NCBI RefSeq assembly: GCF_003347205.1
Contig: NZ_QQBJ01000002.1
Span: 124,001 to 188,000, forward strand
Direction of reading: 5' to 3'
Length of the DNA stretch: 64,000 nucleotides
From: Mycolicibacterium moriokaense
GTDB taxonomy: Bacteria > Actinomycetota > Actinomycetes > Mycobacteriales > Mycobacteriaceae
Part shown: positions 52,274 to 62,684 of the stretch, piece by piece
How positions within the stretch are numbered: the first letter of the stretch is position 1
Layout: every line of letters begins with the position of its first letter
Made by a program: the position numbers and the translations under genes
The notes under the pieces: generated by a model
What the model was told of the DNA's origin: nothing
Seen by the model: the letters and a program-made list of their open reading frames with translations, nothing else
The model's database searches: none

Positions 52274-52379
52274 CTCCTGGTCAGGCTTTGGATAGCGGGT
52301 GCGCTACGCGTCTCCAGGGTATCGAGCCGGGGCCGTTGCGGCACAATCGCGGCCCGCGCGGTTCGCTTATGCTGCGAAC

Positions 52380-52970
52380 ATGGCCTCGCAGTGGAAGACG
52401 TTCCAGCGGTTCGCTGAGAATCTCGTTTTCAATGAGGGCCCGAAGTTCATCCGCCAGCTGCAACGGCCGGAAACCCTGCCGCGCGGCATTCAGCAGGGCA
52501 TCAAGGCCGGTATCGACGCGCTCACCGGATCCCTCGACGAGTCCAGGCCGGAGATCACCTCCGGCCGCCCGGTCACCAAGGACAGCGTCCCGACCGCCCA
52601 TCGGGCCCGCAGGCTGGTGTACGCGCCCGACCTGGACGGCCGCGCCGACCCCGGCGAGGTCGTGTGGACGTGGGTGGTCTACGAGGACGACCCGTCGCGC
52701 GGCAAGGACCGCCCGGTGCTCGTTGTCGGCCGCGACCGCGGCACCCTGCTCGGCCTGATGCTGTCCAGCCAGGAGCGCCACAAAAACGACCGCGACTGGG
52801 TCGGCATCGGTTCGGGGCCTTGGGATTACGAAGCCCGCCCCAGCTGGGTGCGGCTGGACCGGGTGCTCGATGTCCCCGAGGAGGGCATCCGCCGCGAGGG
52901 GGCGATCCTGGAGCGCGAGACGTTCGAGATCGTCGCGGCCAGGCTGCGCCGCGACTACTCCTGGAGTTGA
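52380..52970 (+). CDS. PemK/MazF-like protein (Rv2405 type)
   Basis: 196 aa from the ATG at 52380. Residues about 80-190 look like a PemK/MazF fold (VWTWVVYEDDPSRGKDRPVLVVGRDRGTLLGLML). No antitoxin partner is adjacent, so it may not be a classical toxin. Placed as Rv2405 in M. tuberculosis, divergent from lepA by about 110 bases. Confidence 0.75.
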   Translation: MASQWKTFQRFAENLVFNEGPKFIRQLQRPETLPRGIQQGIKAGIDALTGSLDESRPEITSGRPVTKDSVPTAHRARRLVYAPDLDGRADPGEVVWTWVVYEDDPSRGKDRPVLVVGRDRGTLLGLMLSSQERHKNDRDWVGIGSGPWDYEARPSWVRLDRVLDVPEEGIRREGAILERETFEIVAARLRRDYSWS

Positions 52971-53099
52971 CTTAGCGGGGTGGAAGCTTGCCGGGCCGGC
53001 CGAATGCATCGTCGTCATCCGCCGAGATCTGCACCACGGTTGTGCTCGAGCCCGAGGCCACGACCCTCATGCAGATTTCGCGGCATCGGCAGCGTTGAC

Positions 53100-53705
53100 T
53101 CAGCGCGGCGCCCGCCACATCGGGATCATCGTCGGCCCCTCCGGAATGTCGATCTCGCCGATCTGCTCGAAGCCGAACCGGTTGTAGTACGGGATCAGCG
53201 ACGCCTCGCTGGCCTCCAGGTACGCCGGGGCGTGTTCGGCGTCGCAGCGGTCCAGGCGGGAGTGCATCAACGCCTGCCCGAAGCCGGCCCCGCGCACCGA
53301 CGGGTCGCTGCCGATGACCATCAGATACCAGTGCGGCTCCTCGGGGTGAGCCTCCTCCATCAGCCTGCCCAGGGTCTTCGTCTGCTCGGCCCGCGAATGG
53401 AAATGCCGCACCAACGTGGGCAGCATCCGTAGCTCCTCCCATCGCGTGGACTTGCGCAGGCCGGGCGGATCCCACAGCGTCGCGGCGCCGATCGTCCCGT
53501 CGCGGCACGCCACCTCCGAGCCGCCGCGGGAGATGAAGTGGTTCTTGGTCAGCGACGCGAACATCGGGGGCAGCGCCTTCGCCCTGGCCCGGTCGTCGGG
53601 CAGCATGTATTTCATCACCGGGTCGTCATAGAAGGCCCTGGCCAGCACCTTCGACTGCGAACGAACGTCGGCCCGCTCGACGGGCCGCGGTTCGATCTCA
53701 GCCAC
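53100..53705 (-). CDS. GNAT-family N-acetyltransferase
   Basis: 201 aa. Acetyl-CoA loop DPSVRGAGFGQAL (about 128-140) and the NRFGFEQIGEIDIP end of the fold. Overlaps the CBS gene stop by 8 bases, so both form an operon. Substrate unknown. Confidence 0.85.
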   Translation of the reverse strand: MAEIEPRPVERADVRSQSKVLARAFYDDPVMKYMLPDDRARAKALPPMFASLTKNHFISRGGSEVACRDGTIGAATLWDPPGLRKSTRWEELRMLPTLVRHFHSRAEQTKTLGRLMEEAHPEEPHWYLMVIGSDPSVRGAGFGQALMHSRLDRCDAEHAPAYLEASEASLIPYYNRFGFEQIGEIDIPEGPTMIPMWRAPR

Positions 53706-54126
53706 GGGTGATGTAGTCCTGCAGCGCCCGCTGTTCGCTCTCCAGCTCTTCCATCCGCTGCTTGACGATGTCGCCGATGCTGACGATGCCGACCAGCCTG
53801 CCGTTCTCGATCACCGGGATGTGCCTGACCCGCTTGGTCGTCATCAGCCCGGTGAGATGGTCGACCGTGTCGGTGGGCGAGCACGTCGCGACCATGGTCG
53901 TCATGATCTCGGACACCGGCTTACGCAACAGGTCGCCGCCGTGCTCGTGCAGGTTGCGGACCACGTCGCGCTCCGACACGATGCCGACGACGCCGTCCGG
54001 GGACACCACGACCATCGCGCCGATGTTGTGCAGATTCAGTTCGTTCAGCAGGCCGGAGACCGAGGTCTCGGGCGTGATCGTCGCCACAGCTGCGCCCTTG
54101 GTCCGCAACACGTCCGCGATTCTCAT
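53698..54126 (-). CDS. Two-CBS-domain protein (Rv2406c type)
   Basis: 142 aa from the ATG at 54126, the usual start of this family (MRIADVLRTKG). Two CBS domains (about 1-60 and 75-135) with VVSPDGVVGIVSERDVVR and VIENGRLVGIVSIGDIV. Binds adenylates in related proteins. Confidence 0.9.
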   Translation of the reverse strand: MRIADVLRTKGAAVATITPETSVSGLLNELNLHNIGAMVVVSPDGVVGIVSERDVVRNLHEHGGDLLRKPVSEIMTTMVATCSPTDTVDHLTGLMTTKRVRHIPVIENGRLVGIVSIGDIVKQRMEELESEQRALQDYITRG

Positions 54127-54261
54127 CGTCGCCTCCATCGTGACCGAGTTCACACCAGGTTAGGTCGAACTCGGTCGGCGCGAAAGCATCTTCACCGGAA
54201 CAGCCGGGCCGCCACGCCGGTTGCTAACCGGTGAACCACCGCCGACCCGAGGAATGAAAGC

Positions 54262-55287
54262 ATGACTAATCAACCCGCTGACGTGCCTACAGTCACCCTT
54301 GGTGACGAATTATCGGCCAGTGCAATCGGTTTCGGAGCGATGGCATTGACCCCGGTCTACGGCGAGGTCGACGACACCGAATCGTTAGCGACGCTGCACC
54401 GCTGCCTTGACCTCGGCGTGACCTTCATCGACACCGCCAACGTGTACGGCGGCGGGAACAACGAGCGGCTGATCGCGTCGCTGCTCGCCGACCGCCGCGA
54501 CGAAGTCACCCTGGCGACGAAGTTCGGCGTCGCGGACAACCCCACCGACCGCGCGGCGGGCAAGCTGACCGCCCACGGCGATGCCGATTATGTGCGCAAG
54601 TCGATCGACGAGAGCCTGTCGCGGTTGCAGACCGAGGTGGTCGACCTCTACTACATGCACCGGCGGGACCCATCGGTGCCGATCGAGGAGACCGTCGGTG
54701 CGATGGCCGAGCTGGTGACCGCGGGCAAGGTGCGCCACCTCGGCTTGTCGGAGGTGACGGCGGACGAACTGCGCGCCGCGGTCGAGGTGCATCCGATCGC
54801 CGCCGTGCAGAGCGAGTGGTCGATCTGGAGTCGCGACGTCGAACGCAACGTCGTGCCCGCTGCCGCGGAACTGGGCGTCGGTTTCGTTCCCTACTCGCCA
54901 CTCGGACGCGGGTTTCTGACCGGCACCGTCCGGTCCGCCGCCGACCTCTCGTCGGCCAACGACTTCCGCAAGAACATTCCCCGCTTCGCCGACGGCGCAC
55001 TGGACGCCAACCTCGCGGTCGTCGACGTCGTGACGTCGATCGCCGAGGAGGTGGGTGCGACGGCGGCTCAGGTCGCGCTGGCGTGGCTACGGTGTCGCGC
55101 CGACACCCTCGGCGTGGCCTCGGTCCCGATCCCCGGCACGCGCCGTGCCGCGCGGGTCGAGGAGAACCTCGGATCGCTGTCGGTGACGCTGAACGCGGAT
55201 CAGCTGACGAAGCTGGATGCGGTCGCAGATACGGTGTCCGGGAACAGGTTCCGCGACATGAGCTGGGTGTCGGCCGGCCGCGAGTAG
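54262..55287 (+). CDS. Aldo/keto reductase
   Basis: 341 aa. AKR features: GFGAMALTP, DTANVYGGGNNERL (Asp/Tyr of the tetrad), LYYMHRRDPSVP and PIPGTRRAARVEENL. NADPH-dependent oxidoreductase of unknown substrate. Flanked by the CBS gene (divergent) and RNase Z-like gene. Confidence 0.92.
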   Translation: MTNQPADVPTVTLGDELSASAIGFGAMALTPVYGEVDDTESLATLHRCLDLGVTFIDTANVYGGGNNERLIASLLADRRDEVTLATKFGVADNPTDRAAGKLTAHGDADYVRKSIDESLSRLQTEVVDLYYMHRRDPSVPIEETVGAMAELVTAGKVRHLGLSEVTADELRAAVEVHPIAAVQSEWSIWSRDVERNVVPAAAELGVGFVPYSPLGRGFLTGTVRSAADLSSANDFRKNIPRFADGALDANLAVVDVVTSIAEEVGATAAQVALAWLRCRADTLGVASVPIPGTRRAARVEENLGSLSVTLNADQLTKLDAVADTVSGNRFRDMSWVSAGRE

Positions 55288-55350
55288 AGCCGCTTCACTT
55301 TTCTCGCGATATGGCGTGAACCGAGCGGGCGATCGGGGTAGGCATGACGC

Positions 55351-56214
55351 ATGATCGAGGTCACCCTGCTCGGCACCGGCAGCCCGATTCCCGACGGCAA
55401 CCGGGCCGGCCCGGCGACCCTCATCCGAGCGGGCGGGCAGACCTTCTTGGTCGACTGCGGGCGCGGCGTCCAACAGCGCATGGCCGCAGTGGGCGTCGCC
55501 GCCAACACGCTGACGGCACTGCTGCTCACCCACCTGCACAGTGATCACATCGCCGATCTCGGCGACGTGATCATCACCCGCTGGGTGTCGACCTTCGATC
55601 CGGCCCCGCAGCCGCTGCGCATCATCGGGCCGCCGGGAACGGCCGAGGTCGTCGAGGCCACGCTGAAGGCGTTCGGCCACGACATCGGGTATCGGATCGC
55701 CCACCACGCCGATATCACCGGTCCGCCGCAGGTCGAGGTCGAGGAGGTGACCGCGGGCGTCGTGTGGGCCAGCGACGGGGTGCGGATCCGGGTGGCGCCG
55801 ACGGATCACCGACCGGTGACGCCGACGGTCGGTTTCCGCATCGAACACGCCGACGCGTCGGTGGTGCTGGCGGGCGACACCGTGCCGTGCGCCGGCCTGG
55901 ACGAGTTGTCGGCGGGGGCGGGCGCCCTGGTGCACACCGTGATCCGCAAGGACCTGATCTCGCAGATGCCGCAGCAGCGGATCCGCGATATCTGCGACTA
56001 CCACTCGTCGGTCGAGGAGGCGGCCGCCACGGCCGAGCGCGCGGGTGTGGGGATCCTGATCCTCACCCACTACGTCCCCGCCATCGCGCCGGGGCAGGAG
56101 GATGACTGGCGCGCACTGGCTTCCGCGGTGTTCAGCAGGCAGATCGAACTGGGCGACGACCTGCACCGGGTTAGGGTGCACCCGGGGATGGGCACCGCGC
56201 GCGGCGAGCACTAA
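55351..56214 (+). CDS. RNase Z-like MBL-fold protein (Rv2407 type)
   Basis: 287 aa. MBL motif THLHSDH (His61, His63, Asp65, His66), further GDTVPC. Member of the RNase Z/ElaC-like group: tRNA 3' processing or another phosphodiester activity. Confidence 0.88.
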   Translation: MIEVTLLGTGSPIPDGNRAGPATLIRAGGQTFLVDCGRGVQQRMAAVGVAANTLTALLLTHLHSDHIADLGDVIITRWVSTFDPAPQPLRIIGPPGTAEVVEATLKAFGHDIGYRIAHHADITGPPQVEVEEVTAGVVWASDGVRIRVAPTDHRPVTPTVGFRIEHADASVVLAGDTVPCAGLDELSAGAGALVHTVIRKDLISQMPQQRIRDICDYHSSVEEAAATAERAGVGILILTHYVPAIAPGQEDDWRALASAVFSRQIELGDDLHRVRVHPGMGTARGEH

Positions 56215-56228
56215 GCGGTGCGGACGCG

Positions 56229-57068
56229 CTACGCCAGCCGGGTGATCTCGACGACGACGTCCAGGTCGGTGGACCCCTCACCGGAGTAGATGCCCTTCAA
56301 CGGCGAGACATCCGAATAGTCCCGTCCCACACCGACACTGACGTATTGCTCGTTGATCTCGATGTCGTTGGTCGGGTCGTAGTTCCACCAGCCGCCCGTC
56401 CACGCCTGGATCCACGCGTGGCTCTGGCCGTCGATGGTGTCTCCGATCGGGGCCTTGCGCGTCGGATGCAGATACCCCGACACGTAACGGGCCGGAATGC
56501 CCATGCTGCGCAGCAGGATCAGCGTCAGGTGGGCGAAGTCCTGGCACACCCCCTTGCCCTCGCGCAGCGCATCGAGGCCGGACGAGTGCACGCCGGTGGT
56601 GCCCGGCACGTAGTCCAACTCACCGTGTACCCAGTTGGCCGCCGCGACAACGGCTTCGAACGGGTCGTGCTCTTTGGCCACCTTGCGCCCGACCCGCGCG
56701 ATGCGCCTGCTGGCGGGCGTGTAGTGGGTCGGGCTGAGAACCTCGTCGAACCGGTCGATCACCGCCTCGGATACCAGGTCCTCCCAGGTGACCTTGTCTT
56801 CGGGCTTCTCACCCTTGTCGGTCTCCACCACAGACGACGAGGTGACCTCGAGTTCGGTGTGCGGGGCGTGCAGGTCGAACGCCGTCACCGCGGTGCCCCA
56901 GTAGTCGACGTAGCGGTAGGACCGTGTCGCGGGGACGGTCTCGACCCGGTTGAGGATGACGTTCTGCCGGGAGTCCGACCGCGGTGTCAGGCGCGCTTCG
57001 TTGAACGACGCCGTGACCGGCGACTTGTACGCATAGCCGGTCGAGTGCACCACCCGCATGCGCCACAT
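56229..57068 (-). CDS. Transglutaminase-like protein (Rv2409c type)
   Basis: 279 aa from the ATG at 57068, matching the usual length; starts at 57089, 57071 and 57059 are also possible. Transglutaminase triad in GVCQDFAH (Cys), SHAWIQAW (His) and YDPTND (Asp). Third gene of a set with the ATP-grasp and alpha-E proteins, a cassette found in many bacteria and thought to build or modify peptides. Confidence 0.9.
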   Translation of the reverse strand: MWRMRVVHSTGYAYKSPVTASFNEARLTPRSDSRQNVILNRVETVPATRSYRYVDYWGTAVTAFDLHAPHTELEVTSSSVVETDKGEKPEDKVTWEDLVSEAVIDRFDEVLSPTHYTPASRRIARVGRKVAKEHDPFEAVVAAANWVHGELDYVPGTTGVHSSGLDALREGKGVCQDFAHLTLILLRSMGIPARYVSGYLHPTRKAPIGDTIDGQSHAWIQAWTGGWWNYDPTNDIEINEQYVSVGVGRDYSDVSPLKGIYSGEGSTDLDVVVEITRLA

Positions 57069-57099
57069 CATCTGCCCCTCTTCGCGCAAGCGCTCATCG

Positions 57100-58074
57100 T
57101 TAGATTTCGCCTTCCTCGATGACCAGCGAGCCGTCGCGCCCCGCGTCCGTCCACGCCACCCACGGCGCCGAATGAAAGTATTCCAGCGCCAACGCTTCTC
57201 CGACGTCGCTGCACGTCGTCTGCAGGCTGCCGAGACGCTGCTCCAGAGACTCCAGCAGGACTCCTGGGCGCAGGAACTCCAACTCGCTGCGCGCCCTGCC
57301 GAGCAGTCGCTGAGCCTCGGCGGTGGCGCCCACCCGGTTGAGCGCGCGGTGGTGCAGTTCGTCGAGGCTGTGCTCGGCCAGTCGCAGCGAGTAGAAGATC
57401 GAACGCGGAAAAAGCCGGTCCAGCAGCATGAACTCGACGACGCGGCCGGCGTCCAGCACGCCGCGATAGGTGCGCAGGTAGGTGTCGTGCGCGCCGGCCG
57501 AGCGCAGCACCGTCACCCACGCGGGCGACGACGCACTGTCACCGACCCGCGACAGCAGCAGACGGACCGTCATGTCGACCCGTTCGATGGCGCGGCCGAG
57601 CACCATGAACCGGTAGCCGTCGTCGCGCGACAGGGTCGAGTCGGCCAGCCCGGCGAACATCGCAGCGCGGCGTTCGACGTAGGACAGGAACTCGCCCGGA
57701 CCGAGGCGCTTGGCGGCGCGCTCGCGGTCGGGCAGCGCGTTGTACGTGGTGTTGAGGCACTCCCAGATCTCGGTCGAGGTGACTTCGCGTGCCCCCCTTG
57801 CATTCTCACGTGCCGCCGAGACCGAGTCGACGATCGAGCCGCCGTGCGTGCTGCGGCTGAACGCGACGATGTCGGTCAGCGACCACACATCGAGTTCCTC
57901 CTCGGGAGCCTCGATGCCGAGTACCCGAAGCAGCGTGCGCGACGTCTGGTCGGGGTCGACGCTGGAGTCCTCGAGAAGTTGGTGGACGGTGACGTCGAGA
58001 ATGCGGGCGGTGTCGTCGGCACGCTCGACGTAACGGCCGATCCAGTAGAGGGATTCGGCGTTGCGAGCCAGCAT
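57100..58074 (-). CDS. Alpha-E (DUF403) protein
   Basis: 324 aa, all-helical. MLARNAESLYWIGRYVERAD at the N-terminus is the family signature. The start overlaps the ATP-grasp stop by one base (TAATG). Confidence 0.92.
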   Translation of the reverse strand: MLARNAESLYWIGRYVERADDTARILDVTVHQLLEDSSVDPDQTSRTLLRVLGIEAPEEELDVWSLTDIVAFSRSTHGGSIVDSVSAARENARGAREVTSTEIWECLNTTYNALPDRERAAKRLGPGEFLSYVERRAAMFAGLADSTLSRDDGYRFMVLGRAIERVDMTVRLLLSRVGDSASSPAWVTVLRSAGAHDTYLRTYRGVLDAGRVVEFMLLDRLFPRSIFYSLRLAEHSLDELHHRALNRVGATAEAQRLLGRARSELEFLRPGVLLESLEQRLGSLQTTCSDVGEALALEYFHSAPWVAWTDAGRDGSLVIEEGEI

Positions 58075-59780
58075 TACCGCGTCACCGCCTGCTGCTGCTG
58101 TTGCTGCTGGCTCTGCCCGGGGCTGGGCGGCTGCGACTGCTGCTGTTGCTGCGATTGCGTCGCGCTGTCACCGTTCTTCTCCGCTCGCGGCGCCTTGGGC
58201 GCCGTCGGCAGCTTGCGGACCACCTCGGCCGCCGCGAGTTCGCGGTCGGCCACCGACGCCCGCGATGCCAGCACCCAGGTGTCCTTCGAGCCGCCGCCCT
58301 GGCTGGAGTTGACCACCAGCGACCCCTCCGGCAGCGCGACCCGGGTCAGGCCGCCGGGCAGCACCCACACGTCGTCACCGTCGTTGACCGCGAACGGTCG
58401 CAGATCGACGTGGCGCGGCGCGAGCTTGTCGTCGATCTGGGTCGGCACGGTGGACAGTTGCACGACGGGCTGGGCGATCCAACCGCGCGGGTCGTTGCGG
58501 ATCTTCTTGGTGATCGCGGCCAGTTCCTTCTCAGAGGCCTCGGGCCCGAACACGATGCCGTACCCGCCGGAGCCCTCGACGGGTTTGATGACGAGTTCCT
58601 CGACGCGGTCGAGCACCTCCTCGCGTTCCTCGTCGAGCCAGCACCGGAAGGTATCGACGTTGCCGACCAGCGGCTTCTCGCCGAGGTAGTACTCGATGAT
58701 GGTGGGCACGTAGGTGTAGACCAGCTTGTCGTCGCCGACGCCGTTGCCGACCGCGCTGGAGATCACCACGTTGCCCGCCCGCGCCGCGTTCAGCACGCCC
58801 GCGACCCCCAACACCGAGTTGGGGTTGAACTGCATCGGGTCCAGGAAGTCGTCGTCGATGCGCCGGTAGATGACGTCGACCTGGCGCTCCCCCTCGGTGG
58901 TCCGCATGTAGACGGTGTTGTCGCGGCAGAAGAGGTCGCGCCCCTCGACGAGTTCGACACCCATCTGCCGGGCCAGCAACGAGTGCTCGAAGTACGCGGA
59001 GTTGTAGACGCCGGGGGTCAGCACGACGACGGTCGGGTCGGCCTCGTTGGACGCCGCGGCGTTGCGCAGCGCCCGAAGCAGGTGCGACGAGTAGTCCCCG
59101 ACCGCGCGCACCCGGTGGGTGGCGAACAGGTTCGGGAAAACCCGCGCCATGGTGCGCCGATTCTCCATCACATAGGAGACGCCCGACGGAGAGCGCAGGT
59201 TGTCCTCGAGCACCCGGAAGTTGCCCTGAGCGTCGCGCACCAGGTCGATGCCCGCGACGTGGATGCGGACCCCGTTCGGCGGCACGATGCCCGCGGCTTC
59301 GCGGTGGAAGTGCTCGCACGAGGTGACCAGCCGGCGCGGGATGACGCCGTCGCGCAGGATCTCCTGCTCGCCGTAGATGTCGTCGAGATACATCTCCAGC
59401 GCCTTCACCCGCTGCCGGATGCCCTTCTCCAGCCGCGACCACTCGGCCGCCGAGATCACCCGCGGGACCAGGTCCAGGGGGAACGGCCGTTCCTGGCCGG
59501 ACAGCGAGAAGGTGATGCCCTGGTCGATGAACGCACGGCCCAGCGCGTCGTTGCGCGCTTCCAGCTCAGAGGCGTCCGACGGGGCCAGTTCGGCGAAGAT
59601 ACCCTTGTACGGCCCACGGACGTTGCCCTGGGCGTCGAACATCTCGTCGAAGGCTTCGGAGTAGCTGCCCAGGTCGTTGTAGCCGTCGAAGATCCCGTCA
59701 TAGCGTGCGGTTCGGCGGCCATTGCCGCGGGCGGATTTCGCGGTGTCGGTCGGCAAGGTTCGAAGACTCACCGTTGACAT
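58074..59780 (-). CDS. Circularly permuted ATP-grasp protein with glutamine-rich tail
   Basis: 568 aa. Type 2 circularly permuted ATP-grasp (DUF404/DUF407) family: RRLVTSCEHFHRE, LEDNLRSPSGVSYVMENR, VIKPVEGSGGYGIVFG. The last 30 residues are unusual, mostly Gln with Ser and Pro (runs of five and seven Gln, coded by CAG/CAA at about 58080-58165). The tail is not part of the fold. Confidence 0.9.
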   Translation of the reverse strand: MSTVSLRTLPTDTAKSARGNGRRTARYDGIFDGYNDLGSYSEAFDEMFDAQGNVRGPYKGIFAELAPSDASELEARNDALGRAFIDQGITFSLSGQERPFPLDLVPRVISAAEWSRLEKGIRQRVKALEMYLDDIYGEQEILRDGVIPRRLVTSCEHFHREAAGIVPPNGVRIHVAGIDLVRDAQGNFRVLEDNLRSPSGVSYVMENRRTMARVFPNLFATHRVRAVGDYSSHLLRALRNAAASNEADPTVVVLTPGVYNSAYFEHSLLARQMGVELVEGRDLFCRDNTVYMRTTEGERQVDVIYRRIDDDFLDPMQFNPNSVLGVAGVLNAARAGNVVISSAVGNGVGDDKLVYTYVPTIIEYYLGEKPLVGNVDTFRCWLDEEREEVLDRVEELVIKPVEGSGGYGIVFGPEASEKELAAITKKIRNDPRGWIAQPVVQLSTVPTQIDDKLAPRHVDLRPFAVNDGDDVWVLPGGLTRVALPEGSLVVNSSQGGGSKDTWVLASRASVADRELAAAEVVRKLPTAPKAPRAEKNGDSATQSQQQQQSQPPSPGQSQQQQQQQAVTR

Positions 59781-59936
59781 GGTGCCCCAACTGTCACATT
59801 TCCGCAGGCCCGTGGCTTCCGCATGTTGCCCACTTTGGGGTTTTACCCGCTGCGCTGGTAATCTGAACCCTCGCTGCCCGCGCGACGGGCGCCATACTCT
59901 TGATCCCCAACGACAGATTTACGAAGGAATTAGCGC
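59781..59936. other. Divergent intergenic region, ATP-grasp and rpsT
   Basis: About 155 bases with both promoters. GAAGGA before the rpsT GTG is the only clear binding site. No other feature seen. Confidence 0.5.
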
Positions 59937-60197
59937 GTGGCCAACATCAAGTCGAAGGTAAAGCGCATCCGCACCAACGAGCTTGCCCGACTGCGTAACC
60001 AGTCAGTGAAGTCCTCACTGCGCACGGCCGTCCGCTCGTTCCGTGAGGCTGCCGACGCGGGCGACAAGGAAAAGGCCGCCGAGTTGCTGGAGGCGACCAA
60101 CCGCAAGCTGGACAAGGCGGCCAGCAAGGGCGTCATCCACAAGAACCAGGCGGCCAACAAGAAGTCCGCACTGACCCGCGCCTTCAACAAGCTCTGA
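59937..60197 (+). CDS. rpsT: 30S ribosomal protein S20
   Basis: 86 aa from a GTG at 59937 with GAAGGA upstream. bS20 features: [21 protein letters not shown], highly basic and helical. Binds 16S rRNA. Confidence 0.98.
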   Translation: MANIKSKVKRIRTNELARLRNQSVKSSLRTAVRSFREAADAGDKEKAAELLEATNRKLDKAASKGVIHKNQAANKKSALTRAFNKL

Positions 60198-60226
60198 GCC
60201 GGTTCCGCCCCGCGCGGTCGGCTCAG
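60194..60226 (+). terminator. Hairpin after rpsT
   Basis: 8-base perfect stem CTGAGCCG (60194-60201) and CGGCTCAG (60219-60226) with a 17-base GC-rich loop, overlapping the rpsT stop codon. T-rich bases (TCTTCT) follow. It may serve both rpsT and the convergent holA. Confidence 0.6.
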
Positions 60227-61185
60227 TCTTCTATGAGTTCCGCCACCTGGCGCACCGCTGCCTCCAGCGCGTAGTCGGCGTCGGCCGCCGCGCCCTTGAC
60301 GTCGGCGTTGAGCGCCGCGACCAGTTGCATCGCCTTGGCCACCGACTCCCGCGACCAGCGCCGCGCCTGTCGTTGCGCCTTCTGCACCCGCCACGGCGGC
60401 ATGCCCAGTTCGGAGGCCAGCCGGTAGTGGTCGCCTGACAGCGGCCCGACGCGCGCGATGGTGTGCACCGCCTCCGCGAGCGCGTCGGCGAGCACGACGT
60501 GCGGCTCGCCGCTCATCATCGCCCACCGCAACGCCTCGGCGGCCCCGGCGACATCACCGACCACCGCTTTGTCGGCGATGTCGAAGCCCTTCACCTCCGC
60601 CTTGCCGCTGTAGTAGCGGCGCACCGCGGCCGCATCCACCAGGCCCGCGGTGTCGGCCACCAGCTGCGAGCAGACCGCCGCCAGCTCGCGGACGTCGGAT
60701 CCCACCGCGTCGATCAGCGCAGTCACGGTGTCGTCGGACACCTTCACCTTCAACGAGCGGAACTCACCTCGGACGAAGTCGGCGCGCTCGGACGCCTTGG
60801 TGATCCTGGCGCACGGATGCTCCTTTGCGCCCAGTTTCTTGAGCTGACCGGCCAGCGCCTTGGCCCGCCCGCCGCCGGAGTGCACGACGACGAGCAGGGT
60901 GCCGTCGGGCAGATCGGCGGCCGCGGACTCGATGAGTGCCACGGCCTCCTTGCCCGCTTCGGCAGCCGCCTCCAGCACCACCACCCGGGTGTCGGCGAAC
61001 AACGACGGGCTCAGCAGCTCGGCGAGTTCGGCCGTGCTGACCTCACCGGCGCGCATCCGGTTCACCGGGACGTCGTCGGTGCCCGCCTGTTTGCGGGCGG
61101 CGCGAAGAACGGAGGCGACGGCACGCTCGACGAGCAGTTCCTCATCACCCAGAACCAGATGCAATCCCGGCGCCGCGTCGCTCAT
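60223..61185 (-). CDS. holA: DNA polymerase III delta subunit
   Basis: 320 aa. HolA features: [14 protein letters not shown] near the N-terminus, [12 protein letters not shown], and a helical C-terminal domain ([18 protein letters not shown]). Part of the clamp loader. Overlaps the comEC stop by 4 bases (ATGA). Confidence 0.95.
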   Translation of the reverse strand: MSDAAPGLHLVLGDEELLVERAVASVLRAARKQAGTDDVPVNRMRAGEVSTAELAELLSPSLFADTRVVVLEAAAEAGKEAVALIESAAADLPDGTLLVVVHSGGGRAKALAGQLKKLGAKEHPCARITKASERADFVRGEFRSLKVKVSDDTVTALIDAVGSDVRELAAVCSQLVADTAGLVDAAAVRRYYSGKAEVKGFDIADKAVVGDVAGAAEALRWAMMSGEPHVVLADALAEAVHTIARVGPLSGDHYRLASELGMPPWRVQKAQRQARRWSRESVAKAMQLVAALNADVKGAAADADYALEAAVRQVAELIED

Positions 61186-62684
61186 CCGTCGATCGTTTCA
61201 TGCCGTGCCGACAGCCACCGCGGACACCACCTCGACAGCACGACCACCGCGACACCGGTCGCGGCGACGCTCAGCGCGCCGGCCACCCCCGACGGCACAG
61301 ACAGCGCCGCGCCGGGCAGTCCGGCCGCCAGCCGTGCGACGTTCAGCAGCCACCACACCTCGGGTCCGGTGAATCGGATCAGCAGCCCCGCCCCCGCAGG
61401 CCACCACACCGAGAGCGCGGCCGCGGCGGTGCCGACGATGGTGATCGGGGCGACGACAACCGCCGCCGCGAGGTTGGCCACCACCGCCACCACGCTGAAC
61501 GTGCCCGAGATGCCCGCCACCAGCGGAGCCGTCACGAGTTGAGCGGCGGCCGCGACGCTGACCGCGTCGGCCAGCGGTTTGGGCCAGCGCCGGGCGACCA
61601 GGCGTCTCGACCACGACGGCGCGATGACGACGAGGGCAGCCGTCGCCGACACCGACAGCGCGAAGCCGACGTCGACGGCGAGTTCGGGCGACGCGACCAG
61701 CAGCGCGATGACCGCCGCCGACAGTGCGGGAATGGCCTGTCTGCGCCGGTGTGTCAGCACTGCCAGCAGCGTGATCGCGGCCATCACCGCGGCGCGCAGC
61801 ACGCTCGCCGACGGCTGGACGACGATGACGAACGCGACCAGCGCCGCCGCGGCCAGCACGACCGCGACGCGGGGGCCGACGACGACCGCCGTCAGCAGCA
61901 CCGCGCCGCACACGATCGTCACGTTCGCTCCCGAGACCGCCGTCAGGTGCGTCAGCCCCGATATCCGAAACTGCTTCGTCACGTCCGCCGACACCGCGGA
62001 CGTGTCGCCGAGGACGAGCGCGGGAAGCATCGCGGCCTGCTCGACGGGCAGCGAGTCCCGCGCGGCGGCGGCGAACGCGGTCCGCACCCGCTGCCCGGCC
62101 CGCTGGATCGTCGCGGCCTCGCCGAACCTCGGGTCGCCGGTCGCCGACAGCACCGCGACGGTGAGATCACGACGGTTCGGCCTGGAGATCCGCGCGGTGA
62201 ACGCCGCGGGCTGCCCGACGCTCAGCTCGGCGAAATCGGCGACCGACGCGAAAACCAGCACCCGCCCGGATGATTCGTCGGCGCCGAGGGCCTCGAGCTG
62301 GCCGCGGAACATCAGCCTGCCGCCACCGAGCGATCTCGGCGTCTCGCTCGGCGTCACGGTGACCGCCGCAACGGAGCCGTAGCGGTCGGTGAGTGGATGG
62401 TCGTGGACCTGCTCGACGCGAAGCAGCACGGCCACGGCGAAACCCAGCCCCACCGAGGCGATCGCGACCACGCCCGCCGCCGTCATCCGCGCGCTGTCGT
62501 GTGTCGGTTGTCGTCTGCTGCCCCTCCACGCCGCCGCGGTCGCGACCCCGACGGCCAGCAGCAGAAGCAAGACCACGACGGCGGCCGGCCAGAGTATCCC
62601 CGCGGCGGTCACCGCCCAGCTCGTCAGCGCGGCGGGCACCAGGCGCAGGTCCAGGCGGCCCTCGCGGCCGTCGACGGCGGTCAC
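61182..62684 (-). CDS. comEC: ComEC/Rec2-like competence membrane protein
   Basis: 500 aa from a GTG at 62684 overlapping the comEA stop. Several membrane segments with the ComEC core ([41 protein letters not shown]). The C-terminal MBL domain of longer ComEC proteins is absent, as in the mycobacterial form. DNA channel in transforming bacteria. Confidence 0.9.
   Translation of the reverse strand: MTAVDGREGRLDLRLVPAALTSWAVTAAGILWPAAVVVLLLLLAVGVATAAAWRGSRRQPTHDSARMTAAGVVAIASVGLGFAVAVLLRVEQVHDHPLTDRYGSVAAVTVTPSETPRSLGGGRLMFRGQLEALGADESSGRVLVFASVADFAELSVGQPAAFTARISRPNRRDLTVAVLSATGDPRFGEAATIQRAGQRVRTAFAAAARDSLPVEQAAMLPALVLGDTSAVSADVTKQFRISGLTHLTAVSGANVTIVCGAVLLTAVVVGPRVAVVLAAAALVAFVIVVQPSASVLRAAVMAAITLLAVLTHRRRQAIPALSAAVIALLVASPELAVDVGFALSVSATAALVVIAPSWSRRLVARRWPKPLADAVSVAAAAQLVTAPLVAGISGTFSVVAVVANLAAAVVVAPITIVGTAAAALSVWWPAGAGLLIRFTGPEVWWLLNVARLAAGLPGAALSVPSGVAGALSVAATGVAVVVLSRWCPRWLSARHETIDG

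Noticed and set aside
52972-53508. Minus-strand 178-aa frame overlapping the GNAT gene
   Set aside because: Arg/Gly-rich shadow of the acetyltransferase in another frame.
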